This document shows, one piece after another, positions 26,235 to 33,632 of a DNA stretch of 34,239 nucleotides (its first letter is position 1; the number at the start of each line of letters is the position of its first letter). Source of the stretch: a virus. The translations under genes and the position numbers were made by a program. The notes beneath the pieces are model-generated. The model saw nothing but the letters and a program-made list of their open reading frames with translations, searched no databases and had not been told where the DNA came from. The stretch spans positions 1-34,239 of the IMG/VR virus record IMGVR_UViG_3300011114_000296. One strand, 5' to 3'.

Positions 26235-26923
26235 TGCTTGGAATTGCCTTTTCTGGTGGTAAAGATTCTCTGGCTTGCTGGTATTTATCCAAGCATCTGA
26301 ATCCTGTTGTTTTGTGGGTAAATACTGGCACAGGCTATCCAGAAACTTTAAAAATTGTAAATGAGATAAAAAGCCAAGCATTTCAGTTTGTAGAAATTAA
26401 TTCCGATAAGCAAAAGCAAAATGATGAATGGGGTTTGCCATCGGATATTGTGCCAATTCATTTCACAAATACTGGAATGCAAATTAGTGGCATCAAGCCA
26501 ATAAAGGTGCAGAGTTATTTAGGATGTTGTTACGAAAACATAGCAAATCCGTTGATGCAAAAATGCAAAGAAATGGGCATTACTGAATTGATCAGAGGAC
26601 AACGATTAGACGAGAGTTATAAATCGCTTGCAGTTAATGGCTCAATGGTTGATGGCATTAAGTTTTTGCAGCCCATTGAAACATGGACAAAACAGCAAGT
26701 TTTAGATTATTTGCTAGACCAGCGCGGCAGTTTGCCAGAACATTATTCAATAGATCATTCAAGCCTTGATTGTTATGATTGCACTGCGTTTTTAGAGCAT
26801 TCAGCAGATCGGATTGCGTGGACAAAACAGCGTCATCCTGACCTTTACGAGATATATTCTAAAAAAATGGACGCACTGAAAATGACCTTAAAACCCAGTC
26901 TAAATGCAATGGGGATGATATGA
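26234..26923 (+). CDS. PP-loop ATPase, CysH/APS-reductase-like with 4Fe-4S signature
   Basis: A 229-aa adenine-nucleotide alpha-hydrolase-like enzyme. The PP-loop is SGGKDSL (7-13). RGQRLDESYKS (121-131) and LQPIETWTKQQVLDYL (145-160) match the PAPS/APS reductase family. C98-C99, then 80 residues, then C180-x2-C183 is the classical CC-X80-CxxC [4Fe-4S] ligand set of APS reductases. The C-terminal catalytic ECGLH-type cysteine is missing, so sulphonucleotide reduction is unlikely. A sulphur-transfer or nucleotide-activating role, as in DndC-like or thiolation enzymes, is possible. It is markedly AT-rich and wedged (TAATG and ATGA overlaps) between ejection genes, which suggests a later-acquired moron-like gene that stays translationally coupled. 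Confidence 0.85.
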   Translation: MLGIAFSGGKDSLACWYLSKHLNPVVLWVNTGTGYPETLKIVNEIKSQAFQFVEINSDKQKQNDEWGLPSDIVPIHFTNTGMQISGIKPIKVQSYLGCCYENIANPLMQKCKEMGITELIRGQRLDESYKSLAVNGSMVDGIKFLQPIETWTKQQVLDYLLDQRGSLPEHYSIDHSSLDCYDCTAFLEHSADRIAWTKQRHPDLYEIYSKKMDALKMTLKPSLNAMGMI

Positions 26924-27168
26924 ACACCACTTATAACTTCAATCCCGACGACAAGCGTATGCAGCTCGCCGCGCTACTGCAAGATCCGACACAACCGTAT
27001 CAGCGAGCCAAGAACACGATGGGCGCCCCCAGCTCAAGCATGGGCGGGCTTAATGACATGATGATGAAGATGATGATGCAGAAAGCCGGAACGCAACCCG
27101 GCGCCCCCGTTGTCGATCGATCTGCACCATACGATCCGAATTCCCAAAACTTTACGCCGTCTTACTAG
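26920..27168 (+). CDS. Met-rich small internal protein
   Basis: An 82-aa protein with an N-terminal NFNPDDKRMQLAALLQDPTQPYQ helix, a Ser/Gly linker and an unusual methionine-rich stretch (MMMKMMMQKAG, about residues 47-57), ending Pro-rich. Coupled to the PP-loop gene by ATGA overlap and followed 9 nt later by a large ejection-type protein. Its likely role is as a minor virion component; family not recognised. Confidence 0.6.
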   Translation: MNTTYNFNPDDKRMQLAALLQDPTQPYQRAKNTMGAPSSSMGGLNDMMMKMMMQKAGTQPGAPVVDRSAPYDPNSQNFTPSY

Positions 27169-27177
27169 AGGCTCAAA

Positions 27178-28884
27178 ATGGCCGCTTTCGACTTACAGAA
27201 TCAAAATCTAACGCACGCTTTCAACCTGCCCAGCCCATATCAGGCTGATTTGTCAAAACTTGCCCAGCAGCAAAAGATGGCCGAGCTGTTGCAAGCGCAA
27301 TCTTTACAGCCCACAGAGCGGTATAGCTATAAGGGCATAGAGGCACGCACGCCAGCGACCGCAGGGCTTGCGAAAGTCTTGCAGGCTATGGGTGGGGCTT
27401 ATTTGCAGAAACAGGGGCTTGAGGAACGGAAGGCGCTGGGGGAAAGGTATCGTGCAGATCAATCTGCTGATTTTACCAATCTTGCAAAAATGCTATCTGC
27501 GCCTGTTGTTGCTGGTTCTGCTGCTATTCCAGAAAGATTTGCTGAACCGCCAATGATACCGACCGATGACGAAGGCAATCCTATGCCAGGCGTATCGGCC
27601 GCGCCTGCAATTCCTGCTGTTGCATCGCGCATAAAAGGTCAAATTGATCCTGAAATGATTGGGCAATTTAAAACGCCAGAAACGCAACAAATGGCAATGG
27701 CGCAACTGTTGGCACAGATTGGTCCTAAAACTCCAATTAAAGCATCTGCTGGCGATGTATTTTTTGATGCACAAGGTCGGGAAATTTTCCGCGCACCAGA
27801 AAAACAAGAATATGGCACGACGCCGCATTATGAAATGGTTGATGGCAAGCCTCATGCTGTTGTTTATGACAAAAATGGCAATAAAAAAGATTTGGGGCCA
27901 GCTTCACCACAAAATCAATTTACTACTGGAACCGTTGACGCACAGGCAAGACTTGCACAAGAGCGTGCAATATCAGATCGAAACTTCAACCAATTGTCTG
28001 CTAATCAACAAGCGCAATTGAAAAATGATGCGGCAAGACTGGGCATCAGCGCAGAGCAATTGTTTTTTGATACAGGCGTTCGCGCTGGTGGCGCTGCAAT
28101 GCCGCCTGCTACTGGCCCAAGTTATTTGCCTGTTCCTGCTGCCGCAGGGGTTGCGCCTGTTGTGCCGAGTATGCCGCCAACAGCTCGGCCTGTTGGTCAA
28201 CCTGTGCCGGCGCCTGGTACCGCGCCTGTGCAAGCTGCGCCGCGTATCGGCATGGCGCCAACCCGTCCTGCTCAACCAGTAACGCCGGCGTTTGCGCCTA
28301 ATGCGGTTGGTCCTACTGGTCAGGCTGTACAAGCAAATCAAGATAATGTTGTTCAAACCGCTGCTGGTCCTGTTCGAATAAGTGGAAAAGAACTTCAAAA
28401 ATTAGCGGTTGCGTCACTTGAAGCGCAACAAAAGAAAGAACAAACAATGTCTGGTCTTGGTGATGCTCTTACTGAGGCAAGAAATATATTGATTGGCACA
28501 GATCCATTGACCGGAACGCCTGGACAAAAACCATTGCCTACCGCCAGTGGGGCCGGCAGTCTTGTCGATTATTTGGGAAATATTTTTGGCCAAGCACCTA
28601 GAGGACAAAATGAAGCAAAACGACTTGAAGTCGTTGCTGGAATATTGACATCAAAAGTGCCTAGAATGGAAGGGCCGCAATCTGATAAAGATGTTGACCT
28701 TTATAAAAAGATGGCTGGCGATGTTGGAAATTCTGGTTTGCCAATTAGCACTAGACTTGCTGCTTTAGATACTATGCAAAAATTGTTTTCTAAATATGAG
28801 CGTTTTAATACAAACGCGCCTGCGGCAAATCAGCAAACGCAATCACCGCAATCAAATCAGCGTAGATACACGGTGGATTATTAA
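27178..28884 (+). CDS. large internal virion (ejection) protein candidate, Pro-rich
   Basis: A 568-aa protein. The N-terminal 100 residues are helical (LSKLAQQQKMAELLQAQSLQ; LAKVLQAMGGAYLQKQGLEERKALGERY). A middle region with EDGxP-like PTDDEGNPMPG and EYGTTPHYEMVDGKPHAVVYDKNGNKKDLGP hairpins resembles linkers found in phage ejection proteins. Residues about 290-385 form a Pro/Ala/Val-rich disordered linker. The C-terminus is helical (ISTRLAALDTMQKLFSKYERF). GAGGCTCAAA precedes ATG 27178. Probably packaged in the head and released with DNA; no lytic domain motif is visible. Confidence 0.65.
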   Translation: MAAFDLQNQNLTHAFNLPSPYQADLSKLAQQQKMAELLQAQSLQPTERYSYKGIEARTPATAGLAKVLQAMGGAYLQKQGLEERKALGERYRADQSADFTNLAKMLSAPVVAGSAAIPERFAEPPMIPTDDEGNPMPGVSAAPAIPAVASRIKGQIDPEMIGQFKTPETQQMAMAQLLAQIGPKTPIKASAGDVFFDAQGREIFRAPEKQEYGTTPHYEMVDGKPHAVVYDKNGNKKDLGPASPQNQFTTGTVDAQARLAQERAISDRNFNQLSANQQAQLKNDAARLGISAEQLFFDTGVRAGGAAMPPATGPSYLPVPAAAGVAPVVPSMPPTARPVGQPVPAPGTAPVQAAPRIGMAPTRPAQPVTPAFAPNAVGPTGQAVQANQDNVVQTAAGPVRISGKELQKLAVASLEAQQKKEQTMSGLGDALTEARNILIGTDPLTGTPGQKPLPTASGAGSLVDYLGNIFGQAPRGQNEAKRLEVVAGILTSKVPRMEGPQSDKDVDLYKKMAGDVGNSGLPISTRLAALDTMQKLFSKYERFNTNAPAANQQTQSPQSNQRRYTVDY

Positions 28885-30480
28885 ATGGCTTACGAGATCG
28901 AAACAAAAGACGGCATTGTTATTAGGAATATTCCCGATAACATCAAGCCCGATGATCCTAGCGTAAAAGCAAAAGTCACCAATGCTAGACAGGCTCGCAT
29001 GGCAGAACAGGGCGCCACTGGTGAGCAACTTTCTGCGCCTGGCATTAATCCAACTGAGGGCATGAGCACCGGACAACGTTTTCTAGCAGGAACAGGCAAA
29101 GCATTTTCTGACATTGGCCGCGGCGTTGGGCAGCTCGTTGGCGCTGTTCCGCAATCTACCATTGATGAATCGGCAAGGCTGGATAAGCCGTTAATGAATA
29201 CCGGCGCAGGAATGGCCGGTAATGTTGTCGGCAACATGGCTGCACTGGCGCCCACTATGATAATCCCAGGTGCTAACACAATGGCTGGCGCCACAATCGG
29301 CGGTGGCTTGCTGGGCGCCGCGCAGCCAGTCGAAACGGGGCAATCAAGAGCGCAAAATATTGGAACTGGCGCATTAGGGGGCGCTTTAGGTCAAGGCGTT
29401 GCTAATGTGATCGGCCGCGTAATCCGTCCTGTGCAGTCGCAACTCACGCCCGAAATATCCGCATTGGCATCTAAAGCTGAAAATGTTTACGGCATTCCTT
29501 TGACCGCAGCAGATAAAACAGGATCAAGGCCGTTAAAAATTATTGAATCCGTTTTAGATCAATTGCCTTTGACCGCCGACCGTCAGGCATTGGCAAAAGA
29601 ATTGCAGCGATCTGCATTTAATAAAGCCGCGCTTGAAACAATTGGCGAATCTAGCACTAAGGCAACGCCCGAAGTGCTAAATGCCGCACGCACAAGGATT
29701 GGCAAATCGTTTAATGATCTATCGGGCAGGAATACTGTAACGCTTGCCGATGATTTTTTTAATTCATTGATAAGCATTGAAAGTGGCATTAATCCGTTTA
29801 CCAAGCCAGCAGTGCGTGAAGCGATAGACAAAGGGCTTGAACTTGCAACGCAAAAAACAATCAGCGGCAAGGATTACCAAAAGATCAGATCAACGCTCGG
29901 CAAACAAGGAAATGATGCGTTTGCCTCTGGCAACAGCGAACTAGGTCAAGCCTTAAAATCCCTTAAAGCTGGCCTAGATGATGCAGCAACCGGATCTGTG
30001 TCCGCAGCAGATAAAGATGCGTGGAATCTTGCCCGTAAACAATGGCAGTCTTTAAAGGTTGTTGAAAAAGCTGCGGCGCCGACTTCTGCTGATGCGGTGG
30101 CTGGTAATGTATCACCGGCAAAGCTGGCGCAAGCGTTAATGTCTGTTGACAAAAAAGGATTTACTTACGGCACCAGCAATCAAAAACTTGGTGATATAGC
30201 TAGAATTGGGCAGGCTTTCGTTAAAGAACAAATCCCAAATTCTGGAACCGCACAACGCAGTTTTTATCAGAAATTGATGAACAATCCTATTACCGCAGTA
30301 TTGGAGGGCGGCGTTGGTGGTTTGTCTGTGCCGATGCAGAGAATTATGCAAAGCAAAGCAGGCCAAGCGTATTTGGGGCAAGGTCCAATATCAGCAAGAA
30401 CACTTGCACTTGCAAGAAAGCTGCGCGAAGGCGCCGGTATTGTTGGCGGCGCCGCGTTACCGGGTTATGTGGAACAATAA
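28885..30480 (+). CDS. internal virion (ejection) protein with Gly/Ala hydrophobic region
   Basis: A 531-aa protein. It starts with a compact MAYEIETKDGIVIRNIPDN domain common to large phage internal proteins. Residues 105-180 are Gly/Ala-rich and hydrophobic (AGMAGNVVGNMAALAP, MAGATIGGGLLGAAQP, ALGGALGQGVANVIG), compatible with membrane insertion. A long helical region (180-500) follows with repeated Lys/Ala helices, then a hydrophobic end. By position and composition it may form part of a transperiplasmic channel for DNA delivery. It abuts the preceding gene with no gap, so reinitiation is likely. The channel role is inferred. Confidence 0.7.
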   Translation: MAYEIETKDGIVIRNIPDNIKPDDPSVKAKVTNARQARMAEQGATGEQLSAPGINPTEGMSTGQRFLAGTGKAFSDIGRGVGQLVGAVPQSTIDESARLDKPLMNTGAGMAGNVVGNMAALAPTMIIPGANTMAGATIGGGLLGAAQPVETGQSRAQNIGTGALGGALGQGVANVIGRVIRPVQSQLTPEISALASKAENVYGIPLTAADKTGSRPLKIIESVLDQLPLTADRQALAKELQRSAFNKAALETIGESSTKATPEVLNAARTRIGKSFNDLSGRNTVTLADDFFNSLISIESGINPFTKPAVREAIDKGLELATQKTISGKDYQKIRSTLGKQGNDAFASGNSELGQALKSLKAGLDDAATGSVSAADKDAWNLARKQWQSLKVVEKAAAPTSADAVAGNVSPAKLAQALMSVDKKGFTYGTSNQKLGDIARIGQAFVKEQIPNSGTAQRSFYQKLMNNPITAVLEGGVGGLSVPMQRIMQSKAGQAYLGQGPISARTLALARKLREGAGIVGGAALPGYVEQ

Positions 30481-30527
30481 GATGCGTAATTTCCGCGCAG
30501 ACTGTCACGAAATAAAGGAGAGCTAAA

Positions 30528-31589
30528 ATTAGCTACAACGGCAGCGGGACCTTTAACATCAACACGTCGGGCCAGCCTGTAGTCACCGGCACCGTCATTT
30601 CTTCAACAGCATTTAACGCCCTCACAGCGGATCTAGGCACCGGCCTATCTACGGCAATCACGAAAGACGGCCAAACGACTGCGACGGCCAGGATACCGTT
30701 TGCAGCAGGCATCAACAGCAGCCTGGTTACAGACGCCACGAGCACGACGACTGGCTCGATCATCACGGCGGGCGGCGTGGGGATTGCAAAAGCATTGTAT
30801 GTTGGAACAACTTTAAACGTAGCAGGTGCATCCACATTAGCTGCTATCACCGGCACATTCAACGGCACCGTAGGCGCGACCACGCCAAGCACAGGTGATT
30901 TTACTTCTGTAACCGGCACAGTCTCATCTGGTGCTGTTTCTACTTACACCGCAAGCGGCGCAAATCAAAGCATTTATTCTAGGTATATCGGCGGGTCGCC
31001 CAGTGTGGCAAACGTATACGTCGGAACAGATAGCGCAGCAGGGGGCATATCCGGTATCGGTGGCGGTGGGATACTTTGGAACGTCGGTAATGCAGGTTTA
31101 GCGTTTGGTGCAAATAACGCACTGGCAATGTCGTTAAGTACTACGGGCGCATTGGCTCTTAAAGGCGCAAGCACTTCAGCCACAGGGGTGGGCATCACCT
31201 TCCCCGCCACACAAAGCGCATCGACAGACGCAAATACGCTGGATGATTATGAGGAGGGAACGTGGACGCCTACAATAACTCCGCAAAGTGGGTCTATTAC
31301 AACACTTGGTGCTGTTAGCGGAAAATACACAAAAATAGGAAATACTGTTTTTCTTTGGATAAAAGTTGCAATTACAGTAGTTGGAACTGCTTCGGGGGAT
31401 TGCAATATATCAGGAATTCCTTTTTCTGCTTCACAATCGGGAAATGGTAGCGGTGTAAACAGCAGCAATATAACAATTGCTGTGAGACAAAATTCTGGCA
31501 CATCAGCACTTTTTTGTAGTGCAACAACCGGCGGTAGCGCAATGGCATCTGCTACAAGTTACGAAATACAAATAAACTTTTTTGTTTAA
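30528..31589 (+). CDS. tail fibre/spike protein, apparent ATT start (353 aa)
   Basis: The reading frame opens after TAA 30513-30515, and the first conserved residues are SYNGSGTFNINTSGQPVVTG and TVISSTAFNALTADL, the standard N-terminus of a podophage fibre family that normally begins Met-Ser-Tyr. The codon in the Met position is ATT 30528, with AAAGGAG (30514-30520) exactly 7 nt upstream. The first in-frame ATG is at 30777, 83 codons later, with no good RBS. The C-terminal part has TLDDYEEGTWTPTI, a hallmark of fibre tips, and a beta-rich receptor region. It should bind the host surface at the tail nozzle. The start is the unusual point. Confidence 0.8.
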   Translation: MSYNGSGTFNINTSGQPVVTGTVISSTAFNALTADLGTGLSTAITKDGQTTATARIPFAAGINSSLVTDATSTTTGSIITAGGVGIAKALYVGTTLNVAGASTLAAITGTFNGTVGATTPSTGDFTSVTGTVSSGAVSTYTASGANQSIYSRYIGGSPSVANVYVGTDSAAGGISGIGGGGILWNVGNAGLAFGANNALAMSLSTTGALALKGASTSATGVGITFPATQSASTDANTLDDYEEGTWTPTITPQSGSITTLGAVSGKYTKIGNTVFLWIKVAITVVGTASGDCNISGIPFSASQSGNGSGVNSSNITIAVRQNSGTSALFCSATTGGSAMASATSYEIQINFFV

Positions 31590-31592
31590 TTA

Positions 31593-31613
31593 ACTACACC
31601 GGATTGGTGTAGT
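31593..31613 (+). other. 8-bp hairpin after the fibre gene
   Basis: ACTACACC (31593-31600) and GGTGTAGT (31606-31613) form a perfect stem with a 5-nt loop directly after the fibre stop. No T-run follows on the plus strand, so any terminator is weak. It may separate expression of the fibre and lysis genes, or protect a 3' end. Confidence 0.5.
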
Positions 31614-31630
31614 CAGACAAGGAGAAACAA

Positions 31631-31888
31631 ATGGCAATCACCAAAGAAACAGTAATCGACCAGATCACCGTCACCGAAAACGGCATCATTCTTTACCGTG
31701 AAGCAACTCGCATTATGGAAGATGGCACCGAACTGACCAAGACCTACCATCGCAACAGCCTGACGCCAGCGCAAGACCTGACGGGTGTGCCGGAGAAGGT
31801 GGTGGCGATCTGCAACACGGCGTGGACGCAAGACGTGATCGACGCATACAAAGCCTCGCTGCCGAAAGTAGAAGATGAACCTGCTTAA
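31631..31888 (+). CDS. small conserved tail-lysis boundary protein (85 aa)
   Basis: A beta-strand-rich N-terminus (ITKETVIDQITVTENGIILYREATRIMEDGTELTKTYHR) resembles short phage proteins adjacent to fibre genes. The second half is helical (VVAICNTAWTQDVIDAYKAS) with an acidic tail. AAGGAGAAACAA precedes ATG 31631, a very strong RBS. It overlaps the following membrane protein. A fibre chaperone or accessory role is conceivable but unsupported by any motif. Confidence 0.65.
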   Translation: MAITKETVIDQITVTENGIILYREATRIMEDGTELTKTYHRNSLTPAQDLTGVPEKVVAICNTAWTQDVIDAYKASLPKVEDEPA

Positions 31889-32057
31889 AAGCAAAACAGT
31901 CTGGTATGCGATCATCATCGCAGTCTTGTCCATCGTGCAAGGCTATATCAACCTGCTGCCGATGACGCCGGTAGCACAGATGTTCATTGGGATAGTGATT
32001 TCGGTGGGCATCGTTATTTTGCGTCTTTTAACCACTCAACCGATCTCGGAGAAATAA
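31875..32057 (+). CDS. two-TM membrane protein, holin-like
   Basis: A 60-aa protein with two hydrophobic segments (about 10-28 and 36-52) separated by a short PMTP turn, a basic N-terminus (LLKSKT) and a polar end (TTQPISEK). Size and topology fit class II holins or holin-assisting proteins and it is the first gene of the lysis cluster. It overlaps the previous gene by 14 nt. Because a 3-TM holin gene lies further downstream, it may be an auxiliary or antiholin-type partner. Confidence 0.6.
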   Translation: MNLLKSKTVWYAIIIAVLSIVQGYINLLPMTPVAQMFIGIVISVGIVILRLLTTQPISEK

Positions 32058-32209
32058 TGAAACTTGATCTTGAAGCCAATGAAGTGCAATTCATCCTCAA
32101 CATGCTTGGCGAACTTCCATCGAAGTCAGGATGCTTTCCGCTTATCGTGAAAATCCAAAGCCAAGCACAGCCGCAAGTCGAGCCGCCTAAAGAAGAAGAA
32201 GCAGCCTAA
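32057..32209 (+). CDS. small acidic-tail protein (50 aa)
   Basis: MKLDLEANEVQFILNMLGELPSKSG starts a short protein: an N-terminal amphipathic helix, a CFPLIVKIQSQ strand and a Pro/Glu-rich tail ending in EEEAA. GGAGAAATAATG gives an RBS with TAATG overlap to the previous gene. Similar tiny LNxLGxLP-type ORFs are frequent in phage lysis regions. Function unknown. Confidence 0.55.
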   Translation: MKLDLEANEVQFILNMLGELPSKSGCFPLIVKIQSQAQPQVEPPKEEEAA

Positions 32210-32218
32210 AGGATGGAA

Positions 32219-32389
32219 ATGATGGCATCTCTGACCGAAGTAGAAGGCCGTGTAAATACGCACGAGGCGGTGTGTCAGCTTCGGTATGAAAGCATCAACG
32301 CTCGTTTAAAGCGCATTGAAGCAATTGGCTTGACTGCGGCAGGTGCCATCATTATGTTGTTGCTGCATCTTGTGACAAAGGCTGGATGA
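32219..32389 (+). CDS. small tail-anchored protein, XhlA-like
   Basis: A 56-aa (or 55-aa from ATG 32222) protein with a charged, coiled-coil-like N-terminus (SLTEVEGRVNTHEAVCQLRYESINARLKRIEA) and one C-terminal transmembrane helix (LTAAGAIIMLLLHLV). This layout is like the hemolysin-type XhlA proteins that assist holins. AAAGGA lies 5 nt before ATG 32219. The stop overlaps the next ATG. Family likeness is by layout only. Confidence 0.55.
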   Translation: MMASLTEVEGRVNTHEAVCQLRYESINARLKRIEAIGLTAAGAIIMLLLHLVTKAG

Positions 32390-32544
32390 TGGATACCTTT
32401 GATATGCTGGTCAAGGCTTGGCCTATTCTCCTTGCTTTAATCACGCTAATCATTGTGTTATCCAAGATCGACCTGCGTGTAGCGGTGTTAGAGGAAAAGG
32501 TTAAAACGCTATTTGAACTCTGGAACAAAAGGAATGAAAAATAA
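32386..32544 (+). CDS. small N-terminal-TM coiled-coil protein
   Basis: A 52-aa protein (51 aa if started at the next ATG 32389). A transmembrane helix (WPILLALITLIIVL) near residues 12-25 is followed by a coiled-coil stretch (DLRVAVLEEKVKTLFELWNKR). It is topologically the reverse of the preceding protein and could be an inner-membrane spanin-like or holin-regulating component, although it is very short for a spanin. Both ends overlap neighbours (ATGA, TAATG), so it is almost certainly translated. Confidence 0.6.
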   Translation: MMDTFDMLVKAWPILLALITLIIVLSKIDLRVAVLEEKVKTLFELWNKRNEK

Positions 32545-32972
32545 TGTTTCCCCTCGGCGCTATCCTCGATATTGGTTCCAAACTGGTCGATAAGTTCTTC
32601 CCCGATCCGGCGCAAGCTGAACAGGCCAAACTCAAGTTACTGGAGATGCAGCAGAATGGCGAGCTGGCGCAGCTCGCGGCGGCAACGGATCTGGCGAAAT
32701 TGCAGATCCAGACCAATCTAGAAGAAGCAAAAAGCACTAACTGGTTTGTGGCCGGTTGGCGCCCATTTGTCGGCTGGATCTGCGGCGTTGGCCTGGCTTA
32801 TGTGGCGATCTTTGAACCAGTAGCGCGGTTTGTCGCAAAGGTGCATTTCGGCTATGCCGGCGACTTTCCGGTCATCAACACGGATTTGACCATGCAGGTA
32901 TTGATGGGCGTGCTTGGGCTTGGGGCCATGCGTTCGGTTGAAAAAGTCAAAGGTGGAGAGGGCAGCAGATGA
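32544..32972 (+). CDS. 3-TM holin family protein
   Basis: A 142-aa protein of the Holin_3TMs type. It has the hallmark N-terminal KFFPDPAQAEQAKLKLLEMQQNGELAQLA helix, a second charged helix, then NWFVAGWRPFVGWICGVGLAYVAIFEP and a C-terminal MQVLMGVLGLGAMRSVEKVKG. Holins of this group permeabilise the inner membrane at a set time so that the endolysin reaches peptidoglycan. The start overlaps the preceding stop (TAATG), and the end overlaps the endolysin (ATGA), the usual order. Confidence 0.85.
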   Translation: MFPLGAILDIGSKLVDKFFPDPAQAEQAKLKLLEMQQNGELAQLAAATDLAKLQIQTNLEEAKSTNWFVAGWRPFVGWICGVGLAYVAIFEPVARFVAKVHFGYAGDFPVINTDLTMQVLMGVLGLGAMRSVEKVKGGEGSR

Positions 32973-33481
32973 TTAGTAATTTCCCCGCGGCGCTGGCATT
33001 GGTGTTGAAGTCAGAAGGCGGCTTCGTCAATCATCCGTCAGACCCCGGCGGCATGACCAACCTCGGCGTGACGCGCAACGTCTGGCGCGACTGGGTTAAC
33101 CGAGATGTTGACGAGGCCGAGATGCGCGCTCTCACGCCCGAGCTAGTGACGCCGCTATACAAACAGAGATATTGGGATGCCTGCAAATGCGACGATCTGC
33201 CCCGAGGCGTCGATTACGCGGTGTTTGACTCTGCCGTGAACATGGGGCCAGGACGCGCCGCAAAGCTGTTGCAAGCGGCGCTAGGTGTGACGGCTGATGG
33301 TGCTATCGGCAGGGCCACGATCGCTGCTGCGACCGCTGCCGATCCGGTGGAATTGTTGGAAGCCTTCAGCTTGGGCAAAGAGGCGTTTTACCAATCGTTG
33401 CCGACGTTTGCGACGTTTGGCAAGGGCTGGCTAAATCGTGTGGCGCACGTCCAGGATGCGGCAGAGCAGATGATGAGCTAG
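32969..33481 (+). CDS. endolysin, glycoside hydrolase family 108
   Basis: A 170-aa muramidase. The catalytic motif is EGGF at residues 16-19 with E16 as the predicted acid, followed by VNHPSDPGGMTNLGVT. The C-terminal half (about 70-165) matches PG_binding_3: YAVFDSAVNMGPGRAAKLLQAALGVTADGAIGRAT. No signal peptide or SAR helix is visible, so it depends on the holin to reach the periplasm. It is the last plus-strand gene and converges on, and overlaps, a minus-strand ORF. Confidence 0.93.
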   Translation: MISNFPAALALVLKSEGGFVNHPSDPGGMTNLGVTRNVWRDWVNRDVDEAEMRALTPELVTPLYKQRYWDACKCDDLPRGVDYAVFDSAVNMGPGRAAKLLQAALGVTADGAIGRATIAAATAADPVELLEAFSLGKEAFYQSLPTFATFGKGWLNRVAHVQDAAEQMMS

Positions 33482-33632
33482 GTTCAGGTTCCGCAACTGT
33501 TAAGGATTCCTTAATAACTGGTTCCGCAAGCGCAACTCTAAGGATACCTGCGGCGAATGCACAATCGCGGTCATCATTGTTTAGCAAGTCCAATGCCGCA
33601 AGCGCGGCCTCTCTCAGTTTGTCGCTCATCAT
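33366..33632 (-). CDS. hypothetical minus-strand protein overlapping the endolysin end
   Basis: An 88-aa ORF. The N-terminal 37 residues (MMSDKLREAALAALDLLNNDDRDCAFAAG and so on) look like a genuine helical phage protein and start in an ATGA overlap with the upstream gene, with AAAGGG as RBS. The C-terminal half runs antisense to the endolysin end over 116 nt and is Ser/Pro-rich low-complexity, so it may be poorly constrained. A direct repeat of TTGCGGAACC encodes its VAEP-type segments. Start and first half are convincing; the true length is uncertain. Confidence 0.5.
   Translation of the reverse strand: MMSDKLREAALAALDLLNNDDRDCAFAAGILRVALAEPVIKESLTVAEPEPSSSSALPHPGRAPHDLASPCQTSQTSATIGKTPLCPS
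33488..33526. repeat. direct repeat flanking a palindrome
   Basis: GGTTCCGCAA is repeated directly at 33487-33496 and 33520-33529. Between the copies, 33500-33514 (TTAAGGATTCCTTAA) is a perfect 15-nt odd palindrome. It lies just after the endolysin stop, in the convergent zone of the two transcription directions. It may act as a weak bidirectional stop or protein site; no T-run supports a classical terminator. Confidence 0.45.

Noticed and set aside
31593-31613. Rho-independent terminator after the fibre gene
   Set aside because: The stem is good but no T-run follows on either strand, so only a hairpin is reported.
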